Positions 17,908-29,556 are shown, counted from the first letter of the stretch. The stretch: 64,000 nucleotides of DNA from Aureimonas psammosilenae (GCF_009176975.1 NZ_WEZG01000011.1:1-64000); one strand, 5' to 3'. The notes: generated by a model not told the origin, from the letters alone. Made by a program: numbers and translations.

Positions 17908-20016
17908 ATGCGGCCATCCGTTCTCGATCCCCTTTTCGCCGGCCTGACGACGCTGGACGGCGTCGGCCCCAAGCTCGCGGCCTTGTTCCGCACGCTCCTG
18001 CTTCCAGCCGGTTCGGATGCCGCCTTGCGCATTCGCGACCTTCTTTTCCACCTGCCGACCGGCCTCGTGGACCGGCGGCGGCGCGAAGAGATCGTAGATG
18101 CGCCGGACGGCGCGCTCGTCACGCTGTCCTTGAGAATCGACCGCCATATCGAGCCCGAGCGCGGCGCGGGCGCCAAGCCCTATCGCGTCTACGGCCATGA
18201 CGAGACGGGCGAAATCGCGCTCGTTTATTTCCGCGCGCAGCCGCAATGGATGGAAAGGCTCCTGCCCATCGGCGAAACCATGCTCGTTTCGGGTCGGGTG
18301 GAACGCTTCAACGGCCGCCCGCAGATGGTGCATCCGGATCTCGTGGTCGCCCTCGCCGATGCCGACAAGGTGCCGCTGGTCGAGCCGATCTACCCGATGA
18401 CGGCGGGGCTTTCGCCCAAGATTCTGCGCAAGTCCATCGCCGCCAGCCTGTCGCATTTGCCCTCGCTCGGCGAATGGATCGAGCCGAGCGTCCTGTCCCG
18501 CCAGTCCTTCGCGCCTTTCGAGAATGCGCTTCGCAAGGCGCACGAGCCGGAAGACGGCGTCGATGTCGATCCGCGCGCGGCCCATCGCCGGCGTCTTGCC
18601 TATGACGAACTGCTGGCCGGTCAGCTCGCTCTGGCCGTTTCGCGCCGACGCATCAAGAAGGCGAAGGGCCATCCGCTGAAAGGCGATGGACGGATCACGG
18701 CGCGGGTACTTGCGGCCCTGCCCTTCCAACTGACTGAAGCCCAAAACGGAGCGATCGCCGAAATCCTTGCCGACATGGCGGAGGACGACCGGATGCTCCG
18801 CCTCCTCCAAGGCGATGTCGGCGCCGGCAAGACGGTCGTGGCGCTGATGGCCATGGCGACGGCGGCGGAAGCCAGCGCGCAGTCCGCGCTTCTGGCGCCG
18901 ACCGAAATCCTCGCTCGTCAGCATTATCAAGGCCTCGCGCCCTTGTGCGAGAAAGCGGGTCTCCGAATCGTGCTCCTGACCGGCCGCGACAACGGCAAGG
19001 CGCGTGCGGCCAAGCTCTCCGCCATGGCCGAAGGCGAGGTGGATATCGTCGTCGGCACGCATGCGCTGTTTCAGGAAGGCGTCGAATATCGCGACCTCGG
19101 CCTTGTCGTCGTGGACGAGCAGCACCGTTTCGGCGTCCATCAACGTCTCAGCCTCACCCGGAAAGGCCGCTCCCCGGACCTTCTCGTGATGACGGCGACG
19201 CCCATTCCGCGAACGCTCGTTCTCGCCGCCTTCGGCGACATGGATGTCTCGCGCCTCCATGGCAAGCCGGCCGGGCGAAAGCCCATCGCCACCGTCGCCG
19301 TGCCCATCGAGCGCTATGGCGAGATCGTGGAGCGCGTCGGCAAGGCGATCGCGGATGGCGGCAAGGTCTACTGGGTCTGCCCGCTGGTGGAAGAGTCCGA
19401 GAAGAGCGACCTGATGGCCGCCGAAGAACGGCATCGCCAGCTTTCAGAAATCTTCGGCGACATCGTCGGCGTCGTCCACGGCCAGATGCCGGGCGATGAG
19501 AAGGATGCCGCCATGGCTGCCTTCAAGGAAGGGCGCACCCGCCTCATCGTCGCGACCATCGTGATCGAGGTCGGCGTCGACGTGCCGGACGCGACGATCA
19601 TCGTGATCGAACATGCGGAGCGCTTCGGGCTGGCGCAGCTTCACCAGCTTCGCGGACGCGTCGGCCGGGGTTCGAAGCCGTCCTCCTGCGTCCTCCTTTA
19701 CCGCTCGCCGCTCGGCGAAGTGGCCAAGGCGCGGCTCGCCGTGATGCGCGAAACCGAAGACGGCTTCCGCATCGCCGAGGAAGACCTGAAGCTGCGCGGC
19801 GAAGGCGATCTTCTGGGCACCAAACAGTCCGGTCTGCCGAGTTTCCGGCTGGCCAATCTCGACATCCATGGCGATCTGATGGAGATCGCGCGGGACGACG
19901 CCCGCCTCGTCATGGCGACCGACCCGGAACTGGAAGGCCCGCGCGGCGAGGCCTTGCGCACGCTCCTCTACCTCTTCGGCCGGGACGATGCCCTCCGCCT
20001 CCTGCGCGCAGGCTGA
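17908..20016 (+). CDS. recG: ATP-dependent DNA helicase RecG
   Basis: 702 residues. N-terminal wedge/OB domain (LDGVGPKLAALF; about 60-150), then helicase motifs: Walker A LLQGDVGAGKTVVA (about residues 305-318), DEQHRFGVHQR (motif II), MTATPIPRTL (motif III) and QLRGRVGRG (motif VI). RecG remodels stalled replication forks and branched DNA such as Holliday junctions and R-loops. Divergent from sdhE-mfd, so two genes acting at blocked replication or transcription sit back to back. Confidence 0.97.
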   Translation: MRPSVLDPLFAGLTTLDGVGPKLAALFRTLLLPAGSDAALRIRDLLFHLPTGLVDRRRREEIVDAPDGALVTLSLRIDRHIEPERGAGAKPYRVYGHDETGEIALVYFRAQPQWMERLLPIGETMLVSGRVERFNGRPQMVHPDLVVALADADKVPLVEPIYPMTAGLSPKILRKSIAASLSHLPSLGEWIEPSVLSRQSFAPFENALRKAHEPEDGVDVDPRAAHRRRLAYDELLAGQLALAVSRRRIKKAKGHPLKGDGRITARVLAALPFQLTEAQNGAIAEILADMAEDDRMLRLLQGDVGAGKTVVALMAMATAAEASAQSALLAPTEILARQHYQGLAPLCEKAGLRIVLLTGRDNGKARAAKLSAMAEGEVDIVVGTHALFQEGVEYRDLGLVVVDEQHRFGVHQRLSLTRKGRSPDLLVMTATPIPRTLVLAAFGDMDVSRLHGKPAGRKPIATVAVPIERYGEIVERVGKAIADGGKVYWVCPLVEESEKSDLMAAEERHRQLSEIFGDIVGVVHGQMPGDEKDAAMAAFKEGRTRLIVATIVIEVGVDVPDATIIVIEHAERFGLAQLHQLRGRVGRGSKPSSCVLLYRSPLGEVAKARLAVMRETEDGFRIAEEDLKLRGEGDLLGTKQSGLPSFRLANLDIHGDLMEIARDDARLVMATDPELEGPRGEALRTLLYLFGRDDALRLLRAG

Positions 20017-20019
20017 CCC

Positions 20020-20688
20020 CTACTCGGCTGCCGCGCGCGTTTCCACGAGCTTGGACGCCTCGGCCTGGGTCAGCGTTCGCTCGCCTTCAGGCCCGACGAT
20101 GCCGGCAGACACGATGAGCTTCATCGCGTCCTCGACGCGCATATCGAGAATCCGCACGTCTTCCTTCGGCACGTAGATCAGGAAGCCGGACGTCGGATTG
20201 GGCGTCGGCGGAAGGAACACGGCGATCATCTCGCGCCCGTGGAAGGCATCCGCGATCTCGCCCTTGGCCGTCGTCGCCACGAGCGCGATCGACCAAAGCC
20301 CCTTGCGCGGATATTCGATCAGCGCCGCCGTCTTGAACGACGAGGAATGGTCGGCGAAAACCGTCTCGAAAATTTGCTTCAGCGCCGTGTAGAGCGTGCG
20401 AACGAGCGGCATGCGCCCGACCAGCCGCTCGCCCCAGCCGACGACGGTGCGCCCCACGAGATTGGCGGTCAGGAAGCCGACCAGCGTGATGAGAAACAGC
20501 GCCACCAGGAGACCGAAGCCCGGCACGCTGACGGCCAGATAGTTGTCGGGATTGTAGCGATCCGGGATATAAGGGGTGACCCAACTATCCACCCAGTTCA
20601 TGAAGGCGAGCGTCAGCCAGATCGTGATCGCCAACGGCGCGCAGATCACGAAGCCCGTCAGGAAATAGGTTCGAAGCTTCACCATCAT
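20020..20688 (-). CDS. DUF502 family membrane protein
   Basis: 222 residues starting MMVKLRTYFLTGFVICAPLAITIWLTLAFMNWVDSWV, the DUF502 signature of two N-terminal membrane spans separated by a short loop (about 9-30 and 55-82). The soluble domain has LVRTLYTALKQIFETVF and IFLPPTPNPTSGFLIYVPKEDV-like features. The family is widespread in proteobacteria and in plants (LCV/COV-like) and its role is not established. It lies downstream of glmS on the same strand, 81 bp away, and ends 3 bp from the stop of convergent recG. Confidence 0.87.
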   Translation of the reverse strand: MMVKLRTYFLTGFVICAPLAITIWLTLAFMNWVDSWVTPYIPDRYNPDNYLAVSVPGFGLLVALFLITLVGFLTANLVGRTVVGWGERLVGRMPLVRTLYTALKQIFETVFADHSSSFKTAALIEYPRKGLWSIALVATTAKGEIADAFHGREMIAVFLPPTPNPTSGFLIYVPKEDVRILDMRVEDAMKLIVSAGIVGPEGERTLTQAEASKLVETRAAAE

Positions 20689-20769
20689 GGCGGCGCGGTC
20701 TCCTTCGCCGCGCCACGCTATCAGGCTCCATGCGGCGGCGCGACAAAAGCTTTCGCGACGCCGTATGAA

Positions 20770-22596
20770 CTATTCCACAGTCACGGATTTCGCGAGATTA
20801 CGCGGCTGGTCCACATCCGTGCCCATGTGAACGGCTGTGTGATAGGCCAGCAACTGAAGCGGCACCGCATAGGCGATGGGCGTCAGAATTTCCGGCATAT
20901 CCGGCATGACGAGCGTCGCGACGGTGTCCACCGGGGCGGCCCTCGCCCCGGTCTCGTCCGTGAGGAGAATGATCCGCCCGCCGCGCGCCGCGACTTCCTG
21001 CATGTTCGAGACCGTCTTCTCGAAAACGGCGTCGTGCGGTGCGATCACGATCACCGGCATGGTCTCGTCGATCAGCGCGATCGGCCCGTGCTTCAGCTCG
21101 CCGGCGGCGTAGCCCTCGGCATGGATGTAGCTGATCTCCTTCAGCTTCAGCGCGCCTTCGAGCGCCAGGGGATAGGACGAGCCGCGCCCGAGAAAGAGCG
21201 CGTGCCGATGGCCGGCCATTTCTTTGGCGAGCTTCTCGATCTCGCCTTCAAGCTTGAAGGCCTCGGCCACCATGCGCGGCGCTTCCGACAAGGCGCGCGT
21301 CAGTTCAAGCTCGCCCTCGGGCGAAATCACGCCGCGCTGCACGCCGGCCGCGACGGAAAGCGCGGCGAGCGCGGTCAATTGGCAGGTGAAGGCCTTGGTG
21401 GAGGCGACGCCGATTTCCGGCCCGGCCAGGGTCGGCAGCACAACATCCGCCTCGCGCGCCATTGTGGATTCGGGAACGTTGACGATCGCGGCGGTTCGGA
21501 TGCCTTCCGATTTGGCGTAGCGCAGCGAAGCCAAAGTGTCCGCCGTTTCGCCCGACTGCGAAACGAAGAGCGCGAGATCGACGTCGCCAAGCGGGCTTTC
21601 TCGATAACGAAACTCCGAAGCGACATCGAGATCGCAGGCGATGCGCGCATGGCGCTCGAAGAAGTAGCGGCCGGTCAGGCCCGCATAGAAGCCGGTGCCG
21701 CAGGCCGAGATCGCCATGCGGCCGACATTCGTGAAATCGAGGCCCTTATCGGCCGTCATGCGCGCCCGCCCGGTGGTCATGTCAACGAAGGAACCGAGCG
21801 TGTGGCCGATCACCTCGGTCTGCTCGAAGATCTCCTTCTGCATGAAGTGGCGATAATTGCCCTTGTCGACATAGAAGGCCTTGCCGACCGTGCGGCGCAG
21901 GGGGCGCTCCACCGGTTCGCCGGCCGCATCGAAAATCTCCGCGTCGTCGTGGTTCATCACCACCCAGTCGCCGTCCTCGAGATAGCGGATCTCGTCCGTG
22001 AAAGGCGACATGGCGATGGCGTCGGAGCCGAGAAACATCTCGCCGCGCCCCTGCCCGACCGCCAGCGGCACACCCTTGCGCGCGCCGATCAGAAGGCTTT
22101 CCTCGCCTTTGAACAGGAAGCCCAGCGCGAAGGCGCCTTCGAGCCGCTTGAGGCAGTTGTGAACCGCCTGCCTTGGTGCGACGCCACGGTCGAGTTCGCG
22201 TGTCACGAACACGGCGACGGCTTCCGTGTCGGTCTCGCTATGGAAGGTGTAGCCGTCGGCGACGAGTTCGGCCTTCAGCTCGCGAAAATTCTCGATGATG
22301 CCGTTATGCACGACGGCAAGGCGGGGCGTCGCGTGCGGGTGAGCGTTCGGCACGGTAGGGGCGCCATGCGTCGCCCAGCGCGTGTGGCCGATGCCGATCG
22401 TGCCGCCGAGCGGTTCTTCCCGGACGAGCCGTTCGAGATTGACGAGCTTGCCGACGGCCCGGCGGCGGTCGAGCCCGACATACGACAGTGTCGCGATCCC
22501 GGCGGAATCGTAGCCACGATATTCGAGGCGCTTCAGCGACTCCACCAAACGCTCCGCAACGGGCGTTCCGCTGACGATACCGATGATGCCGCACAT
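20770..22596 (-). CDS. glmS: Glutamine-fructose-6-phosphate aminotransferase GlmS
   Basis: 608 residues, standard length. The sequence begins MCGIIGIVSG, whose Cys (after Met removal) is the N-terminal nucleophile of the glutaminase domain (about 1-240). Two SIS sugar-isomerase domains follow (about 280-600, with SQSGETADTL and SYIHAEGYAAGELKHGPIALID). It makes glucosamine-6-phosphate from fructose-6-phosphate and glutamine, the first step of UDP-GlcNAc synthesis. It lies 88 bp downstream of glmU, whose product acts later in the same pathway. No glmS ribozyme is expected or seen. Confidence 0.97.
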   Translation of the reverse strand: MCGIIGIVSGTPVAERLVESLKRLEYRGYDSAGIATLSYVGLDRRRAVGKLVNLERLVREEPLGGTIGIGHTRWATHGAPTVPNAHPHATPRLAVVHNGIIENFRELKAELVADGYTFHSETDTEAVAVFVTRELDRGVAPRQAVHNCLKRLEGAFALGFLFKGEESLLIGARKGVPLAVGQGRGEMFLGSDAIAMSPFTDEIRYLEDGDWVVMNHDDAEIFDAAGEPVERPLRRTVGKAFYVDKGNYRHFMQKEIFEQTEVIGHTLGSFVDMTTGRARMTADKGLDFTNVGRMAISACGTGFYAGLTGRYFFERHARIACDLDVASEFRYRESPLGDVDLALFVSQSGETADTLASLRYAKSEGIRTAAIVNVPESTMAREADVVLPTLAGPEIGVASTKAFTCQLTALAALSVAAGVQRGVISPEGELELTRALSEAPRMVAEAFKLEGEIEKLAKEMAGHRHALFLGRGSSYPLALEGALKLKEISYIHAEGYAAGELKHGPIALIDETMPVIVIAPHDAVFEKTVSNMQEVAARGGRIILLTDETGARAAPVDTVATLVMPDMPEILTPIAYAVPLQLLAYHTAVHMGTDVDQPRNLAKSVTVE

Positions 22597-22684
22597 GATC
22601 GTCTGACCCTTGTTTCCAACGACCTTCAGGGCCGTCGCGCGAAGACCCGTCCAGCCAAGTTCGCTTGCCGGCTGATACCCGATA

Positions 22685-24049
22685 TCAAGCGGGTTTGGAG
22701 GACTTTTGCGCCTTCATCGCGGCGGTACGGGCGCGGATTTCGACCGCGCGCCCTTCCTTCACCACCTGTCGGCTCCGTGCGATGGCGAGCGCATCGGCTG
22801 GAACGTCTTCGGTGATCACGCTGCCCGATCCGATGAAGGCACCATCCGCTACCGAGACCGGCGCGACGAGAGCGGTATCCGATCCGACGAAGACATTGGC
22901 GCCGATATCGGTGAACCACTTGTTCAAACCGTCGTAATTGCAGGTGATCGTGCCCGCGCCGACATTGGTGTTCGAGCCGATCCGCGCATCGCCGATATAG
23001 GAAAGGTGATTGACCTTCGCCCCCGCCTCGATGCGGGCGTTCTTGGTTTCGCAGAAATTGCCGACCTTGGCGCCTTCACCGAGATCCGTTCCCGGCCGAA
23101 GCCGGGCATAGGGGCCGACGGAAGTGCCTCTCGCGAGTTTCGCCCCCTCCAGATGGCTGAAGGCATGGATCGCCACGCCGTCGGCGACCACAACGCCCAG
23201 CCCGAAGACGACGTTCGGCTCCACCACGACGTCAAGGCCGAGCGCGGTGTCGAAGCTGAAGAACACCGTTTCGGGCGCGATCAGCGTGGCGCCAGCCAGC
23301 ATCGCCTCGCGGCGTTTACGATCCTGCCAGATGGCCTCGACCGCGGCGAGTTCGACGCGGTTGTTGACGCCGAGCACTTCCTCGGCTCCCGCCTCGATCG
23401 CCTTCACCACCCCGCCCCGTTCGCGTGCGATGGCGACGATGTCGGTGAGGTAATATTCGCCCTTGGCGTTGTTGTTGCCGACGGCATCCAGCAGCGACAA
23501 GACCGTTTCACCGCGAACGGCCATGATGCCTGCATTGCAGAAGCCGATCTTCTTTTCGTCCGCCGACGCGTCTTTTTCCTCGCGAATGGCGATCACGTCG
23601 CCCTCGCGTTCGATCAAACGGCCGTAGCCGGTCGGATCGGCCGTCCGGAAGCCGACGACGCAGATATCGGCGCCTTCCGCCAGAACCGCGCGAGCGGCTT
23701 CCAGCGTTTGCGACCGCACGAGCGGCGTGTCGCCGAAGAGTATCAGGAGATCGTCGAAGCCCGGCTCGATGCTGGCCCGTGCGGCGAGAACGGCGTGGGC
23801 CGTTCCCAGGCGCTCGGCCTGCACATGAACGGTGGACTGAGGCGCGACGGCGCGCGCAGCCTTCTCGACCGCTTCGGCATCACGACCGGTCACGAGCGCA
23901 ACGGCGTCGGTGCCGGCCGCCTTCGCCGCCAGCACCGCATGGGCGACCATCGGCAAGCCCGCCACTTCGTGCAGCACCTTGGCGCGGCTGGACTTCATGC
24001 GCGTTCCCTCGCCGGCCGCGAGAATCACCGAAAGGCAGGTTCTTGGCAT
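22685..24049 (-). CDS. glmU: Bifunctional GlcNAc-1-P uridyltransferase/GlcN-1-P acetyltransferase GlmU
   Basis: 454 residues, normal length. The N-terminal pyrophosphorylase half starts with [12 protein letters not shown] (about 8-20). The C-terminal half is a left-handed beta-helix of hexapeptide repeats ([21 protein letters not shown], then [12 protein letters not shown]), the acetyltransferase. It makes UDP-N-acetylglucosamine for peptidoglycan and lipid A. Start at ATG 24049 is chosen for GGGA seven bases upstream; a TTG at 24061 is the alternative. Transcribed with ccdA upstream and glmS downstream. Confidence 0.96.
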   Translation of the reverse strand: MPRTCLSVILAAGEGTRMKSSRAKVLHEVAGLPMVAHAVLAAKAAGTDAVALVTGRDAEAVEKAARAVAPQSTVHVQAERLGTAHAVLAARASIEPGFDDLLILFGDTPLVRSQTLEAARAVLAEGADICVVGFRTADPTGYGRLIEREGDVIAIREEKDASADEKKIGFCNAGIMAVRGETVLSLLDAVGNNNAKGEYYLTDIVAIARERGGVVKAIEAGAEEVLGVNNRVELAAVEAIWQDRKRREAMLAGATLIAPETVFFSFDTALGLDVVVEPNVVFGLGVVVADGVAIHAFSHLEGAKLARGTSVGPYARLRPGTDLGEGAKVGNFCETKNARIEAGAKVNHLSYIGDARIGSNTNVGAGTITCNYDGLNKWFTDIGANVFVGSDTALVAPVSVADGAFIGSGSVITEDVPADALAIARSRQVVKEGRAVEIRARTAAMKAQKSSKPA

Positions 24050-24136
24050 TCGTCGTCCCAAGTGGCATTCGCGGCGATCCGGCCCTGCGCGAAGGAAAAG
24101 CCGGCCGGCATCTCTTCGATGTTTAAGCGAGTATGG

Positions 24137-24895
24137 TTAACCGATCTTCTGCAGCGCCGGAAAGGTTTCCAGAAGCCAGAAGGACATGCGCTGCATTCCA
24201 CCTGTCAGAAACAGGATTCCGGTGACGACCAGAAGCCCGCCCATCGCCTTCTCGACCTTGCCGAGATGCCGACGCAGCTTGCTGGCCGAAGACAGAAACG
24301 CCCCCGAAAAGAGGGCCGCCAGAACGAAGGGGATGCCGAGCCCGAGCGAATAAAAAGCCAGCATCGTCGCGCCCTCGCCGACCGTATCCCGCGCCCCGGC
24401 CAGACCGAGGATGGCGCCGAGCACCGGGCCGATACAGGGCGTCCATCCGAAAGCGAAGGCGAGCCCCATCAGATAAGCGCCCAGAAAGCTGCCGGGTTTG
24501 TCAGGCGAACGAAAGCGCCGCTCGGTGGAAAGAGCGCCGATGCGGAAAACGCCGAGGAAGTTGAGGCCCATGACGATGATCGCCAAGCCGGCGACGATTC
24601 CGAGCCACGAGAGGTTCTCGCGGAGCAGCCGCCCGACCGAACTCGCGCCGGCTCCGAGCGCGACGAAAACCGTCGAGAAGCCGAGAACGAAGAGGAGAGC
24701 GCTCGCCACGACCCGCCCCTGCCGTCTCGCTCCGGCAACGCTCCCCCCGCCACGCAGGTCTTCCACCGACACCCCGGCCATGTAGCAGAGATACGGGGGC
24801 ACGAGGGGCAGAACGCAGGGCGAAAGAAACGACAAGCCGCCGGCGACGACGGCCGCGAGATAGCTGACGTCGTTCACGGAAGGCGAGCCCCACAT
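24137..24895 (-). CDS. ccdA: CcdA-like cytochrome c biogenesis / thiol reductant transporter
   Basis: 252 residues with six predicted transmembrane segments. The paired redox cysteines lie in the symmetrical motifs LSPCVLPLVPPYL (about residue 27) and GWTPCIGPVLGA (about residue 155). CcdA carries reducing equivalents from cytoplasmic thioredoxin to the periplasm, where they serve heme attachment and disulfide reduction. No partner such as ccmG or another thioredoxin-like gene is adjacent. It lies 87 bp upstream of glmU on the same strand. Confidence 0.9.
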   Translation of the reverse strand: MWGSPSVNDVSYLAAVVAGGLSFLSPCVLPLVPPYLCYMAGVSVEDLRGGGSVAGARRQGRVVASALLFVLGFSTVFVALGAGASSVGRLLRENLSWLGIVAGLAIIVMGLNFLGVFRIGALSTERRFRSPDKPGSFLGAYLMGLAFAFGWTPCIGPVLGAILGLAGARDTVGEGATMLAFYSLGLGIPFVLAALFSGAFLSSASKLRRHLGKVEKAMGGLLVVTGILFLTGGMQRMSFWLLETFPALQKIG

Positions 24896-24995
24896 GGACC
24901 CCGAGAAATATGGATTAAGCGACGTTGGTTCATGGCCAGTGCTATAGCCGGTCGCAATGGTTGCGGCAAAAGCGCAAACCGGCCCTCGGAAGCAG

Positions 24996-25024
24996 TTGAC
25001 CGAGGAAGGGCCTCTTTCTATGGT
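24996..25024 (+). promoter_or_regulatory. Predicted sigma-70 type promoter of tRNA-Lys
   Basis: TTGACC (24996-25001) and TATGGT (25019-25024) are separated by 17 bases, giving a start about 30 bases before the tRNA. Near-consensus and in the expected place; no experimental support. Confidence 0.5.
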
Positions 25025-25059
25025 CCGCCCCGACGCGAATCCCCATCGGGCCCGCAGTC

Positions 25060-25135
<76 letters not shown>

Positions 25136-25223
25136 ATCCGTCAGCCAATCATTGCGTCCTAGTTGCCCGGCGAGAAGCTGTTTTCGCACGGACGTTTTTG
25201 ATTCTTCCTACTGCGATCCAACG

Positions 25224-25263
25224 TCCTCCTGCCCGGTCGCTTGGATGCGTCCGGGCAGCAGGA
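25224..25263. repeat. Strong inverted repeat between tRNA-Lys and aldo/keto reductase
   Basis: Arms TCCTcCTGCCCGG (25224-25236) and CCGGGCAGcAGGA (25251-25263) form a 13-bp stem with one C-C mismatch around a 14-base loop. No T-run follows in either direction. It may stabilise or end the convergent transcripts; the role is not known. Confidence 0.5.
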
Positions 25264-25336
25264 AGTGTTCTCTACGGCCGCTCCTCAAGACTCAGCGTGA
25301 CGCCCGACGCGCGACAGCGTCCGGAGATCGAAGCCG

Positions 25337-26329
25337 TCACCAGCGATGGTGGACGTGCGGTGCGATTTGGCTTTGGTAGATCTCGCGGACGCGATCCATC
25401 ACTTCCGGACGCAACGGCGCGAGACCGCTCGCGGCGGCGTTGGCTTTCGCTTGAGCTTCCGATTTCGCGCCGGGAATCACAACCGAAACCGCCTCCTCCA
25501 TCAAAATCCAGCGCAAGGCCATCTGCGCCATGGTCGCGCCTTCGGGCACCAGCGGGCGAAGCTCTTCCACCGCTGCCAGCGCGACGTCGTAGGGCACGCC
25601 GGCGAAAGTCTCGCCGACATCGAAGGCCTCGCCGTGGCGGTTGAAGGCGCGGTGATCGTCCGCCGCGAAGGGGGTGTCGGCCTTCAGCTTGCCGGTCAAC
25701 ATGCCGCTGGCGAGCGGCACCCGCACGATGACGGCGACGCCGCGCCGCTTGGCTTCGAGGAAAAACAATTCGGCCGGACGCTGCCGAAAGGCGTTGTAGA
25801 TGATCTGGACGGAGGCGACGTTCGGATACTCGATCGCCTTCAGCCCTTCTTCCGCCTTCTCGACGGAAACGCCGTAATGGCGAAGCTTGCCGGACGCCAC
25901 GAGTTCGTCCAAGGCCCCGAACACTTCCGGACGATAGAAGACTTCCGTCGGCGGACAGTGCAGTTGCACGAGATCGAGTGTCTCCACACCGAGATTGGTA
26001 AGGCTGCGATCGATGAACGCGCCGAGATTGGCCGCCGTGTAACCGTCGGCGACATGCGGGGAAAGCCGGCGGCCGGCCTTCGTCGCGACCTTGACGTCGC
26101 GGTCGCCCCGCTCGCGCAGAACGTCACGCACGATGCGCTCGGAGCGCCCGTCGCCATAGACGTCGGCGGTGTCGATGAAGGTCATGCCTTCGTCCAGGGC
26201 GGCGTGCAGAGCCCCCTTCGCTTCGCTTTCGTCGACATTTCCCCACGAGCCGCCGATGGCCCAGGCGCCGAAGCCGATCTCCGAAACCGACCAGCCCGTG
26301 CGTCCGAAGGGACGGTTCGATATGCTCAT
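25337..26329 (-). CDS. Aldo/keto reductase
   Basis: 330 residues. The AKR (beta/alpha)8 barrel signature is visible: the catalytic Asp/Tyr region FIDTADVYGDGRSERIV (about 48-64), KVATKAGRR with the catalytic Lys, and VQLHCPP with the catalytic His. C-terminal VVIPGAKSEAQAKANAAASG is the NADPH-binding loop. It resembles the YghZ/Tas/general-stress (GSP69-like) group. The substrate is unknown; an NADPH-dependent carbonyl reductase is most likely. Start at 26329 is fixed by GGAGAAG just upstream. Confidence 0.9.
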   Translation of the reverse strand: MSISNRPFGRTGWSVSEIGFGAWAIGGSWGNVDESEAKGALHAALDEGMTFIDTADVYGDGRSERIVRDVLRERGDRDVKVATKAGRRLSPHVADGYTAANLGAFIDRSLTNLGVETLDLVQLHCPPTEVFYRPEVFGALDELVASGKLRHYGVSVEKAEEGLKAIEYPNVASVQIIYNAFRQRPAELFFLEAKRRGVAVIVRVPLASGMLTGKLKADTPFAADDHRAFNRHGEAFDVGETFAGVPYDVALAAVEELRPLVPEGATMAQMALRWILMEEAVSVVIPGAKSEAQAKANAAASGLAPLRPEVMDRVREIYQSQIAPHVHHRW

Positions 26330-26517
26330 GATGCTTCTCCCTGCCGATGATGCGAACCGTGATTTCGAAGGCCGATCCGGGGTTGGTCGGGAAATCACGG
26401 AGTCGGCCCGAGAGGACTGTCTATCCGATTCTCAAGGGCCGAACCGCCTGCCGTTCGTGGCGAGCATGAGCGCAATTCGGCAGCACCGCTCCGCGTTCCG
26501 GCGAATTGTCGGTGACC

Positions 26518-28320
<1,803 letters not shown>

Positions 28321-28402
28321 CTGCGATGGCATGTAGGATGTCGGAAGCGGCACTCATAGCAGTTTCGATCCGACAGCCAACATCACGACCGACGCCGATG
28401 CG

Positions 28403-28579
28403 TCAGGGTGTAGAGGAGGTCACTGTAGCGGCATCGTTGGACGCCATCCGATGCGTTTCTTCGCTTGTATCGAACACGCCCAACGTCAAAGCGAAGATGA
28501 AGGCGATGGCTGCTCCGACACAGCCATAGGCCATGATCGGGGCTCGTCGGTTGCTGGAACGAAGTCCTGATACTGCCAT
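28403..28579 (-). CDS. Small single-span membrane protein, 58 aa
   Basis: Starts MAVSGLRSSNRRAPIMAYG, followed by a hydrophobic span (CVGAAIAFIFALTLGVF, about 19-36) and a polar, Thr/Ser-rich tail. An AAGG-type site precedes the ATG. It reads like a genuine small inner-membrane protein with a basic cytoplasmic N-terminus, but no family is recognised and the frame could be chance. Confidence 0.5.
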   Translation of the reverse strand: MAVSGLRSSNRRAPIMAYGCVGAAIAFIFALTLGVFDTSEETHRMASNDAATVTSSTP

Positions 28580-28689
28580 CGCCGTCGCCTTCTGCCGGTG
28601 TTGGCGGGAAATGTCGGGCGGAGACAAAAGTTGCGGAAGTCTTAACAGCAACGGCTGCGGCCAAATGGCTTCCGGGTCAGCCCCGCCGA

Positions 28690-28965
28690 TCAATAGCCAT
28701 CGTCATAGTCGCGGTAGCGATCGTAGAGCGGATACGGCCGAACGGGCGGGGGTGGACGTCGGATATATGGATCACGATATTCGCTATAACGGTCGTAACG
28801 ATCGTACCGGTCCGGATAGCGTATGGGCGGCGGGACACGGTCGTCGTCGCGGTAATCCGGGCGGAGCGCGTAGTCGGCGGGACCTTCGCTGTAGGTTACG
28901 GTCTCGCATCCTGCCAGCGAAACAGGGCCGATCATCAACAAGGCGACCACGATGGTACGGCGCAT
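28690..28965 (-). CDS. Tyr/Arg/Asp-rich small lipoprotein
   Basis: 91 residues with a signal peptide and lipobox (SLAGC, Cys about residue 20), so it is probably anchored to a membrane by the lipidated Cys. The mature part is strikingly repetitive: RYDRYDRYSEYRDPY, then RRPPPPVRPYPLYDRYRDYDD. A strong GGAGG site fixes the ATG at 28965. No known family; such RY/DY repeats are seen in other small envelope proteins of alphaproteobacteria. A structural or surface role is conceivable. Confidence 0.7.
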   Translation of the reverse strand: MRRTIVVALLMIGPVSLAGCETVTYSEGPADYALRPDYRDDDRVPPPIRYPDRYDRYDRYSEYRDPYIRRPPPPVRPYPLYDRYRDYDDGY

Positions 28966-29137
28966 GGCGGGTTCCTCCGATCCTGACATTTATGTGTAGG
29001 AATCAAGCGGACGATCCATCCTCGTTGCCGGCTAAACGATCGAAGATGCATCTGATCACGACGAGTTGATGGCGAACGACCCTGCCGCGCCGCCGGCGGC
29101 GCGCGATGTCTTTACGACACACGGCGAGGTGACTGCT

Positions 29138-29554
29138 ATGTCGAGAAGGCTTTTAGCATCGGCTTTGATCGCAGGCGCCCTTCTCGCGCCGCCCGCCGCC
29201 AGAGCAGATGACAGCGGCGATGTCCGTTCCGTCATCTCCAGCCAGTTGCGGGCTTTCAAAGCCGGCGATGGCGTCGCCGCCTATTCCTTCGCCGCGCCGA
29301 GCATCAAGGCGATGTTCCCGTCGCCGGACGTCTTCATGTCCATGGTTCGAAACGGTTACTCCGTCGTCGTGGAGGCGAACAACGTCACGTTCGGACCGAT
29401 GCGCGCCGAAGGCGAAGGCTTTCGGCAGGACGTGAACATGACGGATGCCGAAGGGCACAGCTACATCGCGAGCTACACGCTGGCTCGGCAACCGGATGGA
29501 TCGCTGAAGATCACCAGTTGTTCGATCCGCAAAGGCGACGATTTCTCGGCCTGA
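29138..29554 (+). CDS. Secreted DUF4864 domain protein
   Basis: 138 residues. A signal peptide (ending PPAARADDSG) leads into a compact domain with VRSVISSQLRAFKAGDGVAAYSFAAPSIKAMF, then VVVEANNVTFGPM and SYIASYTLARQPDGSLKITSCSI. This is the DUF4864 pattern, a periplasmic NTF2/SnoaL-like cone fold of unknown function. The start follows GAGGTG. It is convergent with tgt, ending 2 bp before the tgt stop. Confidence 0.82.
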   Translation: MSRRLLASALIAGALLAPPAARADDSGDVRSVISSQLRAFKAGDGVAAYSFAAPSIKAMFPSPDVFMSMVRNGYSVVVEANNVTFGPMRAEGEGFRQDVNMTDAEGHSYIASYTLARQPDGSLKITSCSIRKGDDFSA

Positions 29555-29556
29555 GA

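Noticed and set aside
20239-22815. An 858-codon frame antisense to glmS
   Set aside because: Mirrors the glmS codon pattern; no family features.
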